Positions 1 to 6,204 of a DNA stretch of 7,819 nucleotides are shown here, in pieces (within the stretch, counting starts at the first letter, position 1; the number at the start of each line of letters is the position of its first letter). The position numbers and the translations under genes are program-made. The DNA lies in the NCBI GenBank assembly GCA_946477805.1, contig CAMKZP010000165.1, forward strand, positions 1-7,819. The letters run 5' to 3'. The DNA comes from an uncultured Enterobacter sp. GTDB taxonomy: Bacteria; Pseudomonadota; Gammaproteobacteria; Enterobacterales; Enterobacteriaceae. Under the pieces are notes generated by a model. The model saw only the letters and a program-made list of their open reading frames with translations. It had not been told where the DNA came from and ran no database searches.

Positions 1-484
1 CCCGATCGTACGCCTTTTCCTCATCGGCCAGCGTTGGGTTCAGTTTGGCTTTTTCACCCGCGGCATCATGGCGCAGGGAAATTGCGACGACGGGAACGCC
101 GAGGCTGCTGATGCTGTCAATCATCGCCTGCGGCGCGTAATTCGTTACGAACACCACCTGCGGCTTGAGCGCCACCAGCTTTTCCAGGTCAACGTGGGTA
201 AGATCCCCCAGCGCGGCTTTCTGGTTCAGCTCCGGTGCCAGGCGTGAATAACCGTCGCCGAGCTGCTGCTTCCAGTTCGCCATCACGCCCACGATCTTGT
301 CCGTCGCGTTCATCTGCACCAGCAAATTCAGGGTCTGGTGCTGTAGTACCACCACGCGGTCGACTTCATCAGGAAGGGTAACGGTGCGGCCAATCTGGTC
401 GGTTATCTGCCGGGATGCCTGAGACGTTAACGGAAGTAAAATCAGTACGCTAAACGCGACTGCCTGGCAAAAGCGCTGTTTCAT
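1..484 (-). CDS. Periplasmic substrate-binding protein of an iron-complex-type ABC importer (5' part only)
   Basis: The first 161 codons are present and the 3' end lies beyond base 1. Residues 1-23 form a Sec signal peptide (basic MKQR start, hydrophobic core, likely cleavage after SQA). The mature protein opens with ITDQIGRTVTLPDEVDRVV, the usual start of class III (FepB/BtuF/MolA-like) binding proteins, followed by LGDLTHVDLEKLVALKPQVVFV, typical of their first lobe. Such proteins deliver a metal chelate or oxyanion to a FecCD/BtuCD-type permease in the inner membrane. The start is supported by a GAGGAT ribosome site 5-6 bases upstream. The family alone would suggest ferric siderophore or haem. 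However, a ModE-like operator over the promoter (499-526) makes molybdate or tungstate the more interesting candidate, as for MolA of Haemophilus. The substrate is inferred, and the permease and ATPase genes would lie outside the window. Confidence 0.88.
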   Translation of the reverse strand, partial: MKQRFCQAVAFSVLILLPLTSQASRQITDQIGRTVTLPDEVDRVVVLQHQTLNLLVQMNATDKIVGVMANWKQQLGDGYSRLAPELNQKAALGDLTHVDLEKLVALKPQVVFVTNYAPQAMIDSISSLGVPVVAISLRHDAAGEKAKLNPTLADEEKAYDR

Positions 485-498
485 AATATCCTCACATA

Positions 499-526
499 TT
501 CGTTATGTAATTTATTATACAGCGAT
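499..526 (-). promoter_or_regulatory. Predicted ModE (molybdate-responsive) operator
   Basis: Read on the minus strand, the half-sites are ATCGCTGTATA and TACATAACGAA separated by six bases. The ModE consensus as I remember it is ATCGCTATATA, six bases, TATATAACGAT, so 19 of 22 positions agree. The right half contains TACATAACG, which I recall from the E. coli modA operator. The site lies about 15-42 bases upstream of the binding-protein start and covers its TATAAT, where a repressor would block transcription when molybdate is plentiful. The match is seen directly; binding by ModE is inferred. Confidence 0.68.
514..519 (-). promoter_or_regulatory. Perfect -10 box for the binding-protein gene
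   Basis: The minus strand reads TATAAT, 29 bases upstream of the ATG at 484. No good -35 hexamer lies 16-18 bases further upstream, so the promoter may be weak or need an activator. It sits entirely inside the predicted ModE operator. Confidence 0.55.
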
Positions 527-639
527 AGGATATAGGCGTCGCGGTGTGCTTTGTGGGTAGGAAGATTAAGGCACCGCTTAACGGCGGAAAGGGCGGCCCC
601 GCTCCTTAACGCAAATCCCCCTCTTTTTTCAACATCATA

Positions 640-675
640 TTTACATTGCCGAATAAACTGGCAAGAATCATTCTT
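640..675 (+). promoter_or_regulatory. Putative sigma70 promoter with a palindrome over its -10, for the diguanylate cyclase
   Basis: TTTACA (640-645) and AAGAAT (663-668) are separated by exactly 17 bases, matching the -35 and -10 consensus at 5/6 and 4/6. The -10 is the left half of a perfect 13-base palindrome, AAGAATCATTCTT (663-675), so a dimeric regulator could occlude it. The palindrome loosely resembles a Fur box, matching about 9 of 14 informative bases. The remaining gap (527-639) has only an inverted pair TTAAGG (566-571) / CCTTAA (604-609) around a GC-rich core, and nothing else I can name. Confidence 0.45.
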
Positions 676-695
676 ATTTCCCGAAGAATCCTTGC

Positions 696-1679
696 ATGTC
701 AGAACAGGCGCTTAAACAGCAGATCCAGAATCTGAAAAAGCACAACGCCCGGCTTGTCAGGCTGGCGCGTGACGCCCGCAGCAAGCTCAGCGCCGCGCTT
801 GACGGTACCGGCTTGTGCCTGTGGCAGCTTGACGTGGCAACGGGAAAACTGATCATTTACAACCGACGCTGGGGCTCGATGCTTGGCTATCAGCCAAAAG
901 AGCTGAGCGCCCGGTTCGACGTCTGGCGTGAACACCTTCACCCGGACGACAGGCAGCAGGTGCTGGACGCGTTTTACGATCACCTGCACGGCAAAACCCC
1001 CTTCTATGAAGCGCTGCACCGCATGCAGCATAAGAACGGCACCGTCACCTGGGTACTGGATCGTGGACGGGTGACCGAGTGGGACGCCGAGGGCAACCCC
1101 CTCCGGGTTACCGGCACCCACATCGACATGACCAAAGAGAAGCAGTACGAGGAGCAGCTCGCGCAGCTCGCCAACCACGACCCGCTCACCGGGCTTGCCA
1201 ACCGCCACGCCCTGATCACCCATTTCGAGCAGCTGAAAGCGGCGGGCCCCCTGTGCGTGGCGTTTATCGATCTCGACGACTTTAAAACCGTCAACGATAC
1301 CTTCGGCCACCGCAGCGGCGATGAGCTGTTGATCCAGCTCAGCCAGCGCCTGCGCGGGAGCAGCCCGGAAGGCACGGTCGTGGGCAGGCTCGGCGGAGAT
1401 GAGTTCGTCCTGCTGCTGCCCTTCCCGCTCACCAGCCTGCTGGTGAACAGCACGGCGCACGGCTGTTTGCGGGCAGCCTTAACGCCGTTCGATCTGGATA
1501 ACGGCGAGGCGCGCGTCGGGGCGTCGATAGGCATTGACGAGGTGGAGATGCAGGATGATTTTGTGAACGCGCTGCGGCGAGCCGACAGGTCTATGTACCA
1601 GATCAAACACACCGGGAAAAACGGTGTGGCCATTGGCAGCACGCTTCTTTCCGTTTCCCGCACGGGAACCGACGCATGA
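696..1679 (+). CDS. PAS-GGDEF diguanylate cyclase
   Basis: This 327-residue protein is predicted to condense two GTP into c-di-GMP, the second messenger that favours biofilm over motility. Residues 1-30 form a basic, coiled-coil-like helix. Residues 32-148 form a PAS domain of the PAS_3 type (HPDD at 82-85 and a C-terminal PAC region). Residues 150-315 form the GGDEF domain: DPLTGLANR at 162-170, metal-binding D192 in IDLDDFK, guanine-binding N200 and D209, and GGDEF at 233-237, so it should be catalytic. The RxxD inhibitory site expected at 224-227 reads PEGT, so product feedback through that site should be absent. There is no membrane segment, so it is cytosolic, and the PAS domain probably binds a small ligand or cofactor. 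A weak GAAG lies 9 bases before the ATG. The stop overlaps the start of the following DeoR-family gene (ATGA), which implies co-transcription and translational coupling. I do not recognise a specific E. coli dgc orthologue. Confidence 0.92.
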   Translation: MSEQALKQQIQNLKKHNARLVRLARDARSKLSAALDGTGLCLWQLDVATGKLIIYNRRWGSMLGYQPKELSARFDVWREHLHPDDRQQVLDAFYDHLHGKTPFYEALHRMQHKNGTVTWVLDRGRVTEWDAEGNPLRVTGTHIDMTKEKQYEEQLAQLANHDPLTGLANRHALITHFEQLKAAGPLCVAFIDLDDFKTVNDTFGHRSGDELLIQLSQRLRGSSPEGTVVGRLGGDEFVLLLPFPLTSLLVNSTAHGCLRAALTPFDLDNGEARVGASIGIDEVEMQDDFVNALRRADRSMYQIKHTGKNGVAIGSTLLSVSRTGTDA

Positions 1680-2392
1680 AGCAGGCCCGTCAGCAGCATA
1701 TCGTTGAACTGCTGAGCGGCTGCGACTGGCTGACGACCGAAATGCTTGCCCAAACGCTCGCCGTCAGCAAAGAGACCATCCGCCGCGATCTCAACGGGCT
1801 GCAGCAGCAGGGCAAAATCCTGCGTCAGCACGGCCGGGCGCGCTTGATTCAGGCAGACAGCCGCGACGGCGGGGAACCGTTCGGCGCGCGCCTGAAGAGC
1901 CATTATGCCGATAAAGCCGATTTAGCCCGTCACGCGCTGGACTGGCTCAGCGAAGGAATGACGCTGGCGCTTGATGCCAGCTCCACCTGTTTTCATCTGG
2001 CTCGCCAGCTGCCGGATATCGAACTCACCGTGTTCACCAACAGCCTGCCGATATGCCATGAGATGGCCAGGCGCGAGCGCATCAGGCTTATCTGTTCCGG
2101 CGGCACGCTGGAGCGAAAATATCGCTGCTACGTGAACCCGGCGCTGGTTACGCTGCTTAAAGGGCTGGAGATCGATCTGTTTATTTTCTCCTGCGAGGGG
2201 GTTGATGAGCACGGCGTGATGTGGGACCCGGTAGAGCACAACGCGGCCTTTAAAGCGCAGCTGCTAAACCGCGCCAGCCAGTCGCTTTTGCTGATTGATA
2301 AAAGCAAGCTGAAGCGCGCGAGCGACGTGAAGATTGGCCTGGTCTCGCAGGTGACACAGGTTATTCAGAGCGATTTACCGCCGGGGCGATAG
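1676..2392 (+). CDS. DeoR-family transcriptional regulator, FucR-like
   Basis: This 238-residue protein has an N-terminal winged helix-turn-helix (about 3-57; TTEMLAQTLAVSKETIRRDL is the DeoR signature) and a sugar-phosphate-sensing DeoRC domain with DASST (100-104), SGGTLER (141-147), EIDLFIFSCEGVD (165-177) and DKSK (209-212). From memory it matches E. coli FucR along its whole length, including RLKSHYA, the DASSTC segment, RQLPDI and YVNPAL. FucR responds to fuculose-1-phosphate and is normally the last gene of fucPIKUR. Here it follows a diguanylate cyclase with a 4-base overlap, and no fucose enzyme is in view. It may be a true FucR at a separate locus or a paralogue for another deoxysugar phosphate. 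The start fits the MKxARQQ beginning of FucR. The C-terminus is about five residues shorter than the E. coli protein. Family confidence is high; orthology is moderate. Confidence 0.9.
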   Translation: MKQARQQHIVELLSGCDWLTTEMLAQTLAVSKETIRRDLNGLQQQGKILRQHGRARLIQADSRDGGEPFGARLKSHYADKADLARHALDWLSEGMTLALDASSTCFHLARQLPDIELTVFTNSLPICHEMARRERIRLICSGGTLERKYRCYVNPALVTLLKGLEIDLFIFSCEGVDEHGVMWDPVEHNAAFKAQLLNRASQSLLLIDKSKLKRASDVKIGLVSQVTQVIQSDLPPGR

Positions 2393-2426
2393 CGGATCCG
2401 GCCACGGCCTGCGGCCAGATCCGCTA
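2390..2426. terminator. Long hairpin between convergent genes, likely bidirectional terminator
   Basis: The arms 2390-2403 (TAGCGGATCCGGCC) and 2413-2426 (GGCCAGATCCGCTA) pair at 13 of 14 positions around a 9-base loop. The left arm begins at the stop codon of the FucR-like gene and the right arm ends 3 bases before the stop of the chemoreceptor gene on the other strand. No T-run follows on either side, so intrinsic termination may be inefficient. The hairpin may instead act mainly as an mRNA 3' stabiliser. Confidence 0.6.
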
Positions 2427-2429
2427 GCC

Positions 2430-3977
2430 TTAGGCCGTCAGGCGGAACTTTTGCACCGAACGCTGCAGGTCTTCCGTCTGGCGTTCCAGCGCGGAAGCCG
2501 CTGCGGAGACCTGCTCCACCAGCGAGGCGTTCTGCTGGGTCACGCCGTCCATCTGTGTAATGGCGATACCCACCTGAGAAATGCCCTTACTCTGCTCCTC
2601 CGAGGCGGAGGCGATTTGCTTCATGATGGTGGTCACTTCGGTGACGTCGCGCAGAATCGCTTCCATGGTGGTCCCGGTGTCGTTCACCAGCTGCGCCCCC
2701 TGCTCGACGCGTGAAACGGAATCCGCAATCAGGCTTTCAATCTCTTTCGCAGCATTGGCGCTTCGGCTCGCCAGGTTGCGCACCTCCCCCGCGACTACGG
2801 CAAAGCCGCGGCCCTGTTCGCCCGCGCGCGCGGCCTCCACCGCGGCGTTAAGCGCCAGGATATTGGTCTGGAAGGCGATGCTGTTGATAACGGTTGTGAT
2901 CTCGGCAATCTTCTTCGAGCTGTCGGAAATGCCGCTCATGGTGGTCACCACGTCGTCCACCAGCGAACCGCCGCGGCTGGCTGTGGTAGAGGCAACATCC
3001 GCCAGCTCGCTGGCCTGACGCGCGCTCTCGGCGTTCAGCTTAACGGTCGCCGTGAGCTGCTCCATGCTGGCCGCCGTCTCCTCCAGCGCCGCTGCCTGCT
3101 CTTCTGTGCGCGAAGAGAGATCGTTGTTTCCGCTTGAGATCTCCGTTGCGCCGCGCCAGATATTTTCGCTGCCGGACCGGATGGTGCTGACCGCGTCACG
3201 CAGGCTGTCCTGCATGGCGCTCAGAAGCGGCACCAGCTGCCCCACGCAGTTGCGGCCAAAGGGTTCAATCGGCTGGCTGAGGTCGCCCTGGGCAATCTGG
3301 CGGAACTGTTGACGGATGCGATCCAGCGGTTTCACCAGCATCGCCACCAGGTAGCGGTCGGTGAAAATCAGGATCAGCAGGCCAATCAGCGTGGCGGTGA
3401 TGATGACCGTGCGGGTCATGCTGGTGAGGCCGTCGACCACCACGCGGGTGCTGTCGAGCGCCTGCGCGGCGGCGTTGTTAAAACTTTCAGCCGCCGCCCC
3501 GAACGCGCGGCTCAGCGGCGGCGTGACGTTATTGGCCTGCTGGCGATAACCGTCCAGCGACTCGAGTTTCGCCTGCTGCATCTGCGGCGTAACGCCCCGA
3601 TCGAGCAGCGCCTGCCAGGTGCTAATCACCTGAGCAGAGACCTGTTCATCTATTGGGCCCGGCGAGATAGCCTTCATTTCGGCCAGCTTCTTGCTCATAT
3701 TATCCAGCGCCTGCTGGGCAGAGGCGAGGTCCGGCGTGCCGCCTGCGGCTTTGGTTTCCATGGCGCGGCTCAGGCGCGTTACAAAGCGGAAGTATTGATC
3801 GTTCCCCTGGCTGAGCACCGTCATCTGCCTGACCAGCTGCCGGTCAACCTCGTTGCCCTCCGAAACACGAGACAGTGACCAGGTGCTGTACAGACCCACT
3901 CCTGCCCACATTAAACAAAAGATCCCCAGTATCGTCAGCATGACGAAACGGATCGTGAAATTACGAAGCATCTGCAT
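2430..3977 (-). CDS. Methyl-accepting chemotaxis protein (transmembrane chemoreceptor)
   Basis: This 515-residue inner-membrane receptor relays a periplasmic stimulus to CheA/CheW. Membrane segment 1 is about 8-31, a periplasmic helical sensor of four-helix-bundle type about 32-188, membrane segment 2 about 189-207, HAMP about 210-263, and the signalling domain 264-510. The methylation helix around TEEQAAALEETAASMEQ (291-307) and the hairpin tip (IAFQTNILALNAAVEAARAG, then EQGRGFAVVAGEVR, about 367-400) are nearly identical to Tsr/Tar. The chain ends at QKFRLTA with no NWETF-type pentapeptide, so it cannot tether CheR or CheB itself and resembles low-abundance receptors such as Trg and Tap. 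The sensor arginines (R64, R68, R71) do not fit the Tsr/Tar R64-R69-R73 amino-acid pocket, so the ligand is unknown. AAGGA lies 7 bases before the chosen ATG, better placed than for the ATG two codons later. A FliA promoter precedes the gene. Confidence 0.95.
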   Translation of the reverse strand: MQMLRNFTIRFVMLTILGIFCLMWAGVGLYSTWSLSRVSEGNEVDRQLVRQMTVLSQGNDQYFRFVTRLSRAMETKAAGGTPDLASAQQALDNMSKKLAEMKAISPGPIDEQVSAQVISTWQALLDRGVTPQMQQAKLESLDGYRQQANNVTPPLSRAFGAAAESFNNAAAQALDSTRVVVDGLTSMTRTVIITATLIGLLILIFTDRYLVAMLVKPLDRIRQQFRQIAQGDLSQPIEPFGRNCVGQLVPLLSAMQDSLRDAVSTIRSGSENIWRGATEISSGNNDLSSRTEEQAAALEETAASMEQLTATVKLNAESARQASELADVASTTASRGGSLVDDVVTTMSGISDSSKKIAEITTVINSIAFQTNILALNAAVEAARAGEQGRGFAVVAGEVRNLASRSANAAKEIESLIADSVSRVEQGAQLVNDTGTTMEAILRDVTEVTTIMKQIASASEEQSKGISQVGIAITQMDGVTQQNASLVEQVSAAASALERQTEDLQRSVQKFRLTA

Positions 3978-4030
3978 AGAGTATTCCTTGCCGTGAGGGT
4001 GAATTCGCCCAGAGGCGAGTACTACCCTCG

Positions 4031-4057
4031 TTATCGGCAGATGCTGCAGAAAATCTA
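4031..4057 (-). promoter_or_regulatory. FliA (sigma28) flagellar class 3 promoter for the chemoreceptor
   Basis: The minus strand reads TAGATTTT (4050-4057), 11 bases, then GCCGATAA (4031-4038). The sigma28 consensus is TAAAGTTT, 11 bases, GCCGATAA, so the -10 is perfect, the spacing exact and the -35 matches 6 of 8. The start codon lies 53 bases downstream, leaving a leader of about 45 bases with a small TCGCC/GGCGA hairpin. The gene should therefore be expressed with flagella and the other chemotaxis genes. Confidence 0.82.
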
Positions 4058-4092
4058 ACCTTTTATGCCCGGGTCGGGAGGCCGTTTTGGGC

Positions 4093-4980
4093 TCAACTCA
4101 GGTACTTTTCAAACCAGCTTAACGTTCGCTGCCAGGCCAGGGCTGCGGCAGGCTCGTCGTATCTTGGGGTAGAATCGTTGTGAAATCCGTGGTTTACGCC
4201 AGGATAGATATAGGCTTCGTAAATCTTATTATTCAATTTAAGCGCTGCTTCATAGGTAGCCCAGCCCTCGTTAATATTTTTATCGAGCTCAGCGTAGTGA
4301 AGCAGTAAGGGAGCGTTTATTTTCGGCACATCGGCGGCGGGGGGCTGACGGCCATAAAACGGCACGGCGCAGTCCAGCTCCGGGTAGGCCACCGCCGCCG
4401 CATTCGACACGCCGCCCCCGTAGCAGAAACCGGTGATCCCCACCTTTCCGGTGGCGTCTGGGTGTTTTTTCATAAACTCGACGGCGGCAAAGAAATCGTT
4501 CATCAGCTTTGTCGGGTCGACTTTTTGCTGCAGCACTTTCCCCTCTTCATCATTTCCCGGATAACCGCCCACCGAGCTTAAACCGTCTGGCGCCAGGGCA
4601 ATATACCCGGCTTTAGCCACGCGGCGCGCCACGTCTTCAATGTAGGGATTAAGGCCACGGTTTTCATGCGCTACCACCACGGCGGGCACTTTTCCGCTTG
4701 CTTTAGCGGGCTTCACCAGATACCCCCGCACCTCGCCGTGACCGTTTGGCGATGGGTAGGTGATGTATTCCGGGAGGATATCCGGGTCGGTAAATTTGAC
4801 CTGTTCGGCCAGGGCATAGTTGGGCTTGAGCATATTGAACAGCGCCAGCGCCGTTACGCCGCCAACGGCGTAGCGCGCCGCCAGGTTCAGGAATTCACGT
4901 TTGCTGATTTTACCGTGGGCGTAATAGTCATAGTAATCGAGCAACTGCTGGGGAAAGTCTTTGGCTGTCAGGCGCGTCAT
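4093..4980 (-). CDS. yghX: Dienelactone hydrolase family protein YghX
   Basis: This 295-residue alpha/beta hydrolase matches E. coli YghX along its length from memory. The catalytic triad is visible: nucleophile C186 in GFCYGGG, D233 in AELDKN and H264 in GVNHGFHND. HE at 105-106 corresponds to the active-site glutamate of dienelactone hydrolases. Before the domain, residues 26-58 (SKREFL, then a hydrophobic stretch, then ALA) look like a Tat signal with KR in place of RR, preceded by about 25 hydrophilic residues. Export to the periplasm is therefore possible but uncertain. The physiological substrate is unknown. I recall the E. coli K-12 copy being annotated as a pseudogene; here the frame is intact. 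GGAG lies 8 bases before the ATG. It is transcribed divergently from yghZ with an 82-base gap, as an old partner pair, possibly in detoxification of reactive carbonyls or lactones (inferred). Confidence 0.93.
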   Translation of the reverse strand: MTRLTAKDFPQQLLDYYDYYAHGKISKREFLNLAARYAVGGVTALALFNMLKPNYALAEQVKFTDPDILPEYITYPSPNGHGEVRGYLVKPAKASGKVPAVVVAHENRGLNPYIEDVARRVAKAGYIALAPDGLSSVGGYPGNDEEGKVLQQKVDPTKLMNDFFAAVEFMKKHPDATGKVGITGFCYGGGVSNAAAVAYPELDCAVPFYGRQPPAADVPKINAPLLLHYAELDKNINEGWATYEAALKLNNKIYEAYIYPGVNHGFHNDSTPRYDEPAAALAWQRTLSWFEKYLS

Positions 4981-4981
4981 C

Positions 4982-5012
4982 GCTTATCTCCGCAATTTAT
5001 GATTTGATAAGC
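4982..5012. promoter_or_regulatory. Inverted repeat in the yghX-yghZ divergent control region
   Basis: Perfect 7-base arms GCTTATC (4982-4988) and GATAAGC (5006-5012) flank 17 AT-rich bases. The repeat covers the yghX leader next to its start codon and lies 50 bases upstream of the yghZ start. It could be an operator for a shared regulator or a leader hairpin that limits yghX translation. The region contains weak promoter-like hexamers (TAGAAT at 5014-5019 on the plus strand) but no convincing -35/-10 pair. Confidence 0.35.
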
Positions 5013-5062
5013 ATAGAATGAAAACGCTGTTTCGAAAATTCATCGACACGAAAGGAGACACC

Positions 5063-6103
5063 ATGTCCTGGCACCCTTACTCCGGCCGCTATGAAAGCAT
5101 GCAGTACCGATACTGCGGGAAAAGCGGCCTGCGCCTGCCGGCGCTATCCCTCGGCCTGTGGCACAGTTTCGGCCACGTTCAGCCCCTCGATTCCCAGCGC
5201 GCGCTGCTGCGTAAAGCCTTCGACCTCGGCATTACCCATTTCGATCTCGCCAACAACTACGGCCCACCGCCGGGCAGTGCGGAAGATAACTTTGGCCGCC
5301 TGCTGCGCGACGATTTCGCCGCGTATCGTGATGAACTGATTATTTCCACCAAGGCCGGGTACGACATGTGGCCGGGGCCGTATGGTTCAGGCGGCTCGCG
5401 CAAATACCTGCTCGCCAGCCTCGACAAGAGCCTGAAGCGCATGGGCGTCGAGTACGTTGATATTTTCTATTCCCACCGCGTGGATGAAAACACGCCGATG
5501 GAAGAGACGGCCGCCGCGCTGGCCCATGCCGTGCAGAGCGGTAAAGCGCTGTACGTGGGCATCTCCTCCTACTCCACGGAGCGCACCCAAAAGATGGCTG
5601 AACTGCTGCGCGAGTGGAAGATCCCGCTGCTGATCCACCAGCCTTCCTATAATCTCCTCAACCGCTGGGTCGATAAAACCGGCTTGCTGGACGCGCTGGA
5701 AGCAAACGGGACGGGCTGTATCGCCTTTACGCCGCTGGCACAGGGGCTGTTAACCGGAAAATACCTGAACGGCATTCCTGAAGGTTCACGCATGCAGCGC
5801 GAAGGTAAAAAGGTGCGCGGCCTGACGGAGAAAATGTTGACCGAGGCCAACCTCAACAGCCTGCGTTTACTGAACGACATGGCCCATGCCCGCGGGCAGT
5901 CCATGGCGCAGATGGCGCTGAGCTGGCTGCTGAAGGATGAACGGGTGACGTCAGTTCTGATTGGCGCGAGCCGTCCGGAGCAGCTGGAGGAGAACGTTCA
6001 GGCGCTGAACAATCTGCGCTTTACGGACGATGAGCTGAAGCGCATTGACCAGCACGTGGCGGACGGTGAGCTGAATTTGTGGCAGGCGTCTTCGGATAAA
6101 TAG
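5063..6103 (+). CDS. gpr: L-glyceraldehyde 3-phosphate reductase / methylglyoxal reductase YghZ (AKR14 family)
   Basis: This 346-residue NADPH-dependent aldo-keto reductase has the same length as E. coli YghZ (Gpr) and matches it closely from memory. The catalytic tetrad is visible as D61 and Y66 in FDLANNYG, K97 in STKAGY and H138 in YSHRVD. The C-terminal cofactor motif LIGASRPEQLEENVQAL (299-315) is intact. The E. coli enzyme reduces L-glyceraldehyde 3-phosphate, a toxic non-natural isomer, and methylglyoxal in the cytosol. The start is the ATG at 5063, 5 bases after AAAGGAG. An in-frame ATG at 5018 would add 15 residues not found in the E. coli protein. It is divergent from yghX and convergent with yqhA, as around the E. 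coli gene. Confidence 0.96.
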   Translation: MSWHPYSGRYESMQYRYCGKSGLRLPALSLGLWHSFGHVQPLDSQRALLRKAFDLGITHFDLANNYGPPPGSAEDNFGRLLRDDFAAYRDELIISTKAGYDMWPGPYGSGGSRKYLLASLDKSLKRMGVEYVDIFYSHRVDENTPMEETAAALAHAVQSGKALYVGISSYSTERTQKMAELLREWKIPLLIHQPSYNLLNRWVDKTGLLDALEANGTGCIAFTPLAQGLLTGKYLNGIPEGSRMQREGKKVRGLTEKMLTEANLNSLRLLNDMAHARGQSMAQMALSWLLKDERVTSVLIGASRPEQLEENVQALNNLRFTDDELKRIDQHVADGELNLWQASSDK

Positions 6104-6152
6104 TGCGGCCTGATGCCCTCTACCCTTTTGCGCAAAGGGAGAAAGGCCGCAC
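6103..6152. repeat. Nested inverted repeat downstream of yghZ
   Basis: Nine-base arms GTGCGGCCT (6103-6111) and AGGCCGCAC (6144-6152) pair perfectly and enclose a second hairpin, CCCTTT (6123-6128) with AAAGGG (6134-6139). The left arm begins at the last base of the yghZ stop codon, so the structure could terminate or protect the yghZ message. Its neighbour at 6162-6184 is a separate, stronger palindrome. Confidence 0.55.
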
Positions 6153-6161
6153 CGAACAGTC

Positions 6162-6184
6162 CCCTCTCCCCTTTGGGGAGAGGG
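6162..6184. repeat. REP-like palindromic element between convergent yghZ and yqhA
   Basis: CCCTCTCCCC, TTT, GGGGAGAGGG forms a perfect 10-base stem with a 3-base loop, followed by GGCTAGGGTGAGGGG (to about 6198). This pyrimidine/purine-asymmetric palindrome resembles a widespread intergenic repeat I remember from Enterobacter, Klebsiella and relatives. It would act as a transcription-end or mRNA-stabilising hairpin for both convergent genes. There is no T-run, so it is not a classical terminator. Confidence 0.65.
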
Positions 6185-6204
6185 CTAGGGTGAGGGGTAA
6201 GCCC

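Noticed and set aside
699..1460. Long minus-strand frames (253 residues here, and 299 residues at 1004-1903) opposite the diguanylate cyclase and FucR-like genes
   Set aside because: They have no recognisable domain and biased composition. They overlap well-supported genes and are expected by-products of GC-rich coding DNA.
3309..3878. Plus-strand frame of 189 residues opposite the chemoreceptor
   Set aside because: It lies wholly inside the chemoreceptor gene on the other strand and its protein shows no domain or plausible ribosome site.
4058..4092. Terminator for yghX
   Set aside because: Only a short GCCC/GGGC pairing with a large loop and the palindrome CCCGGG are visible; too weak to call.
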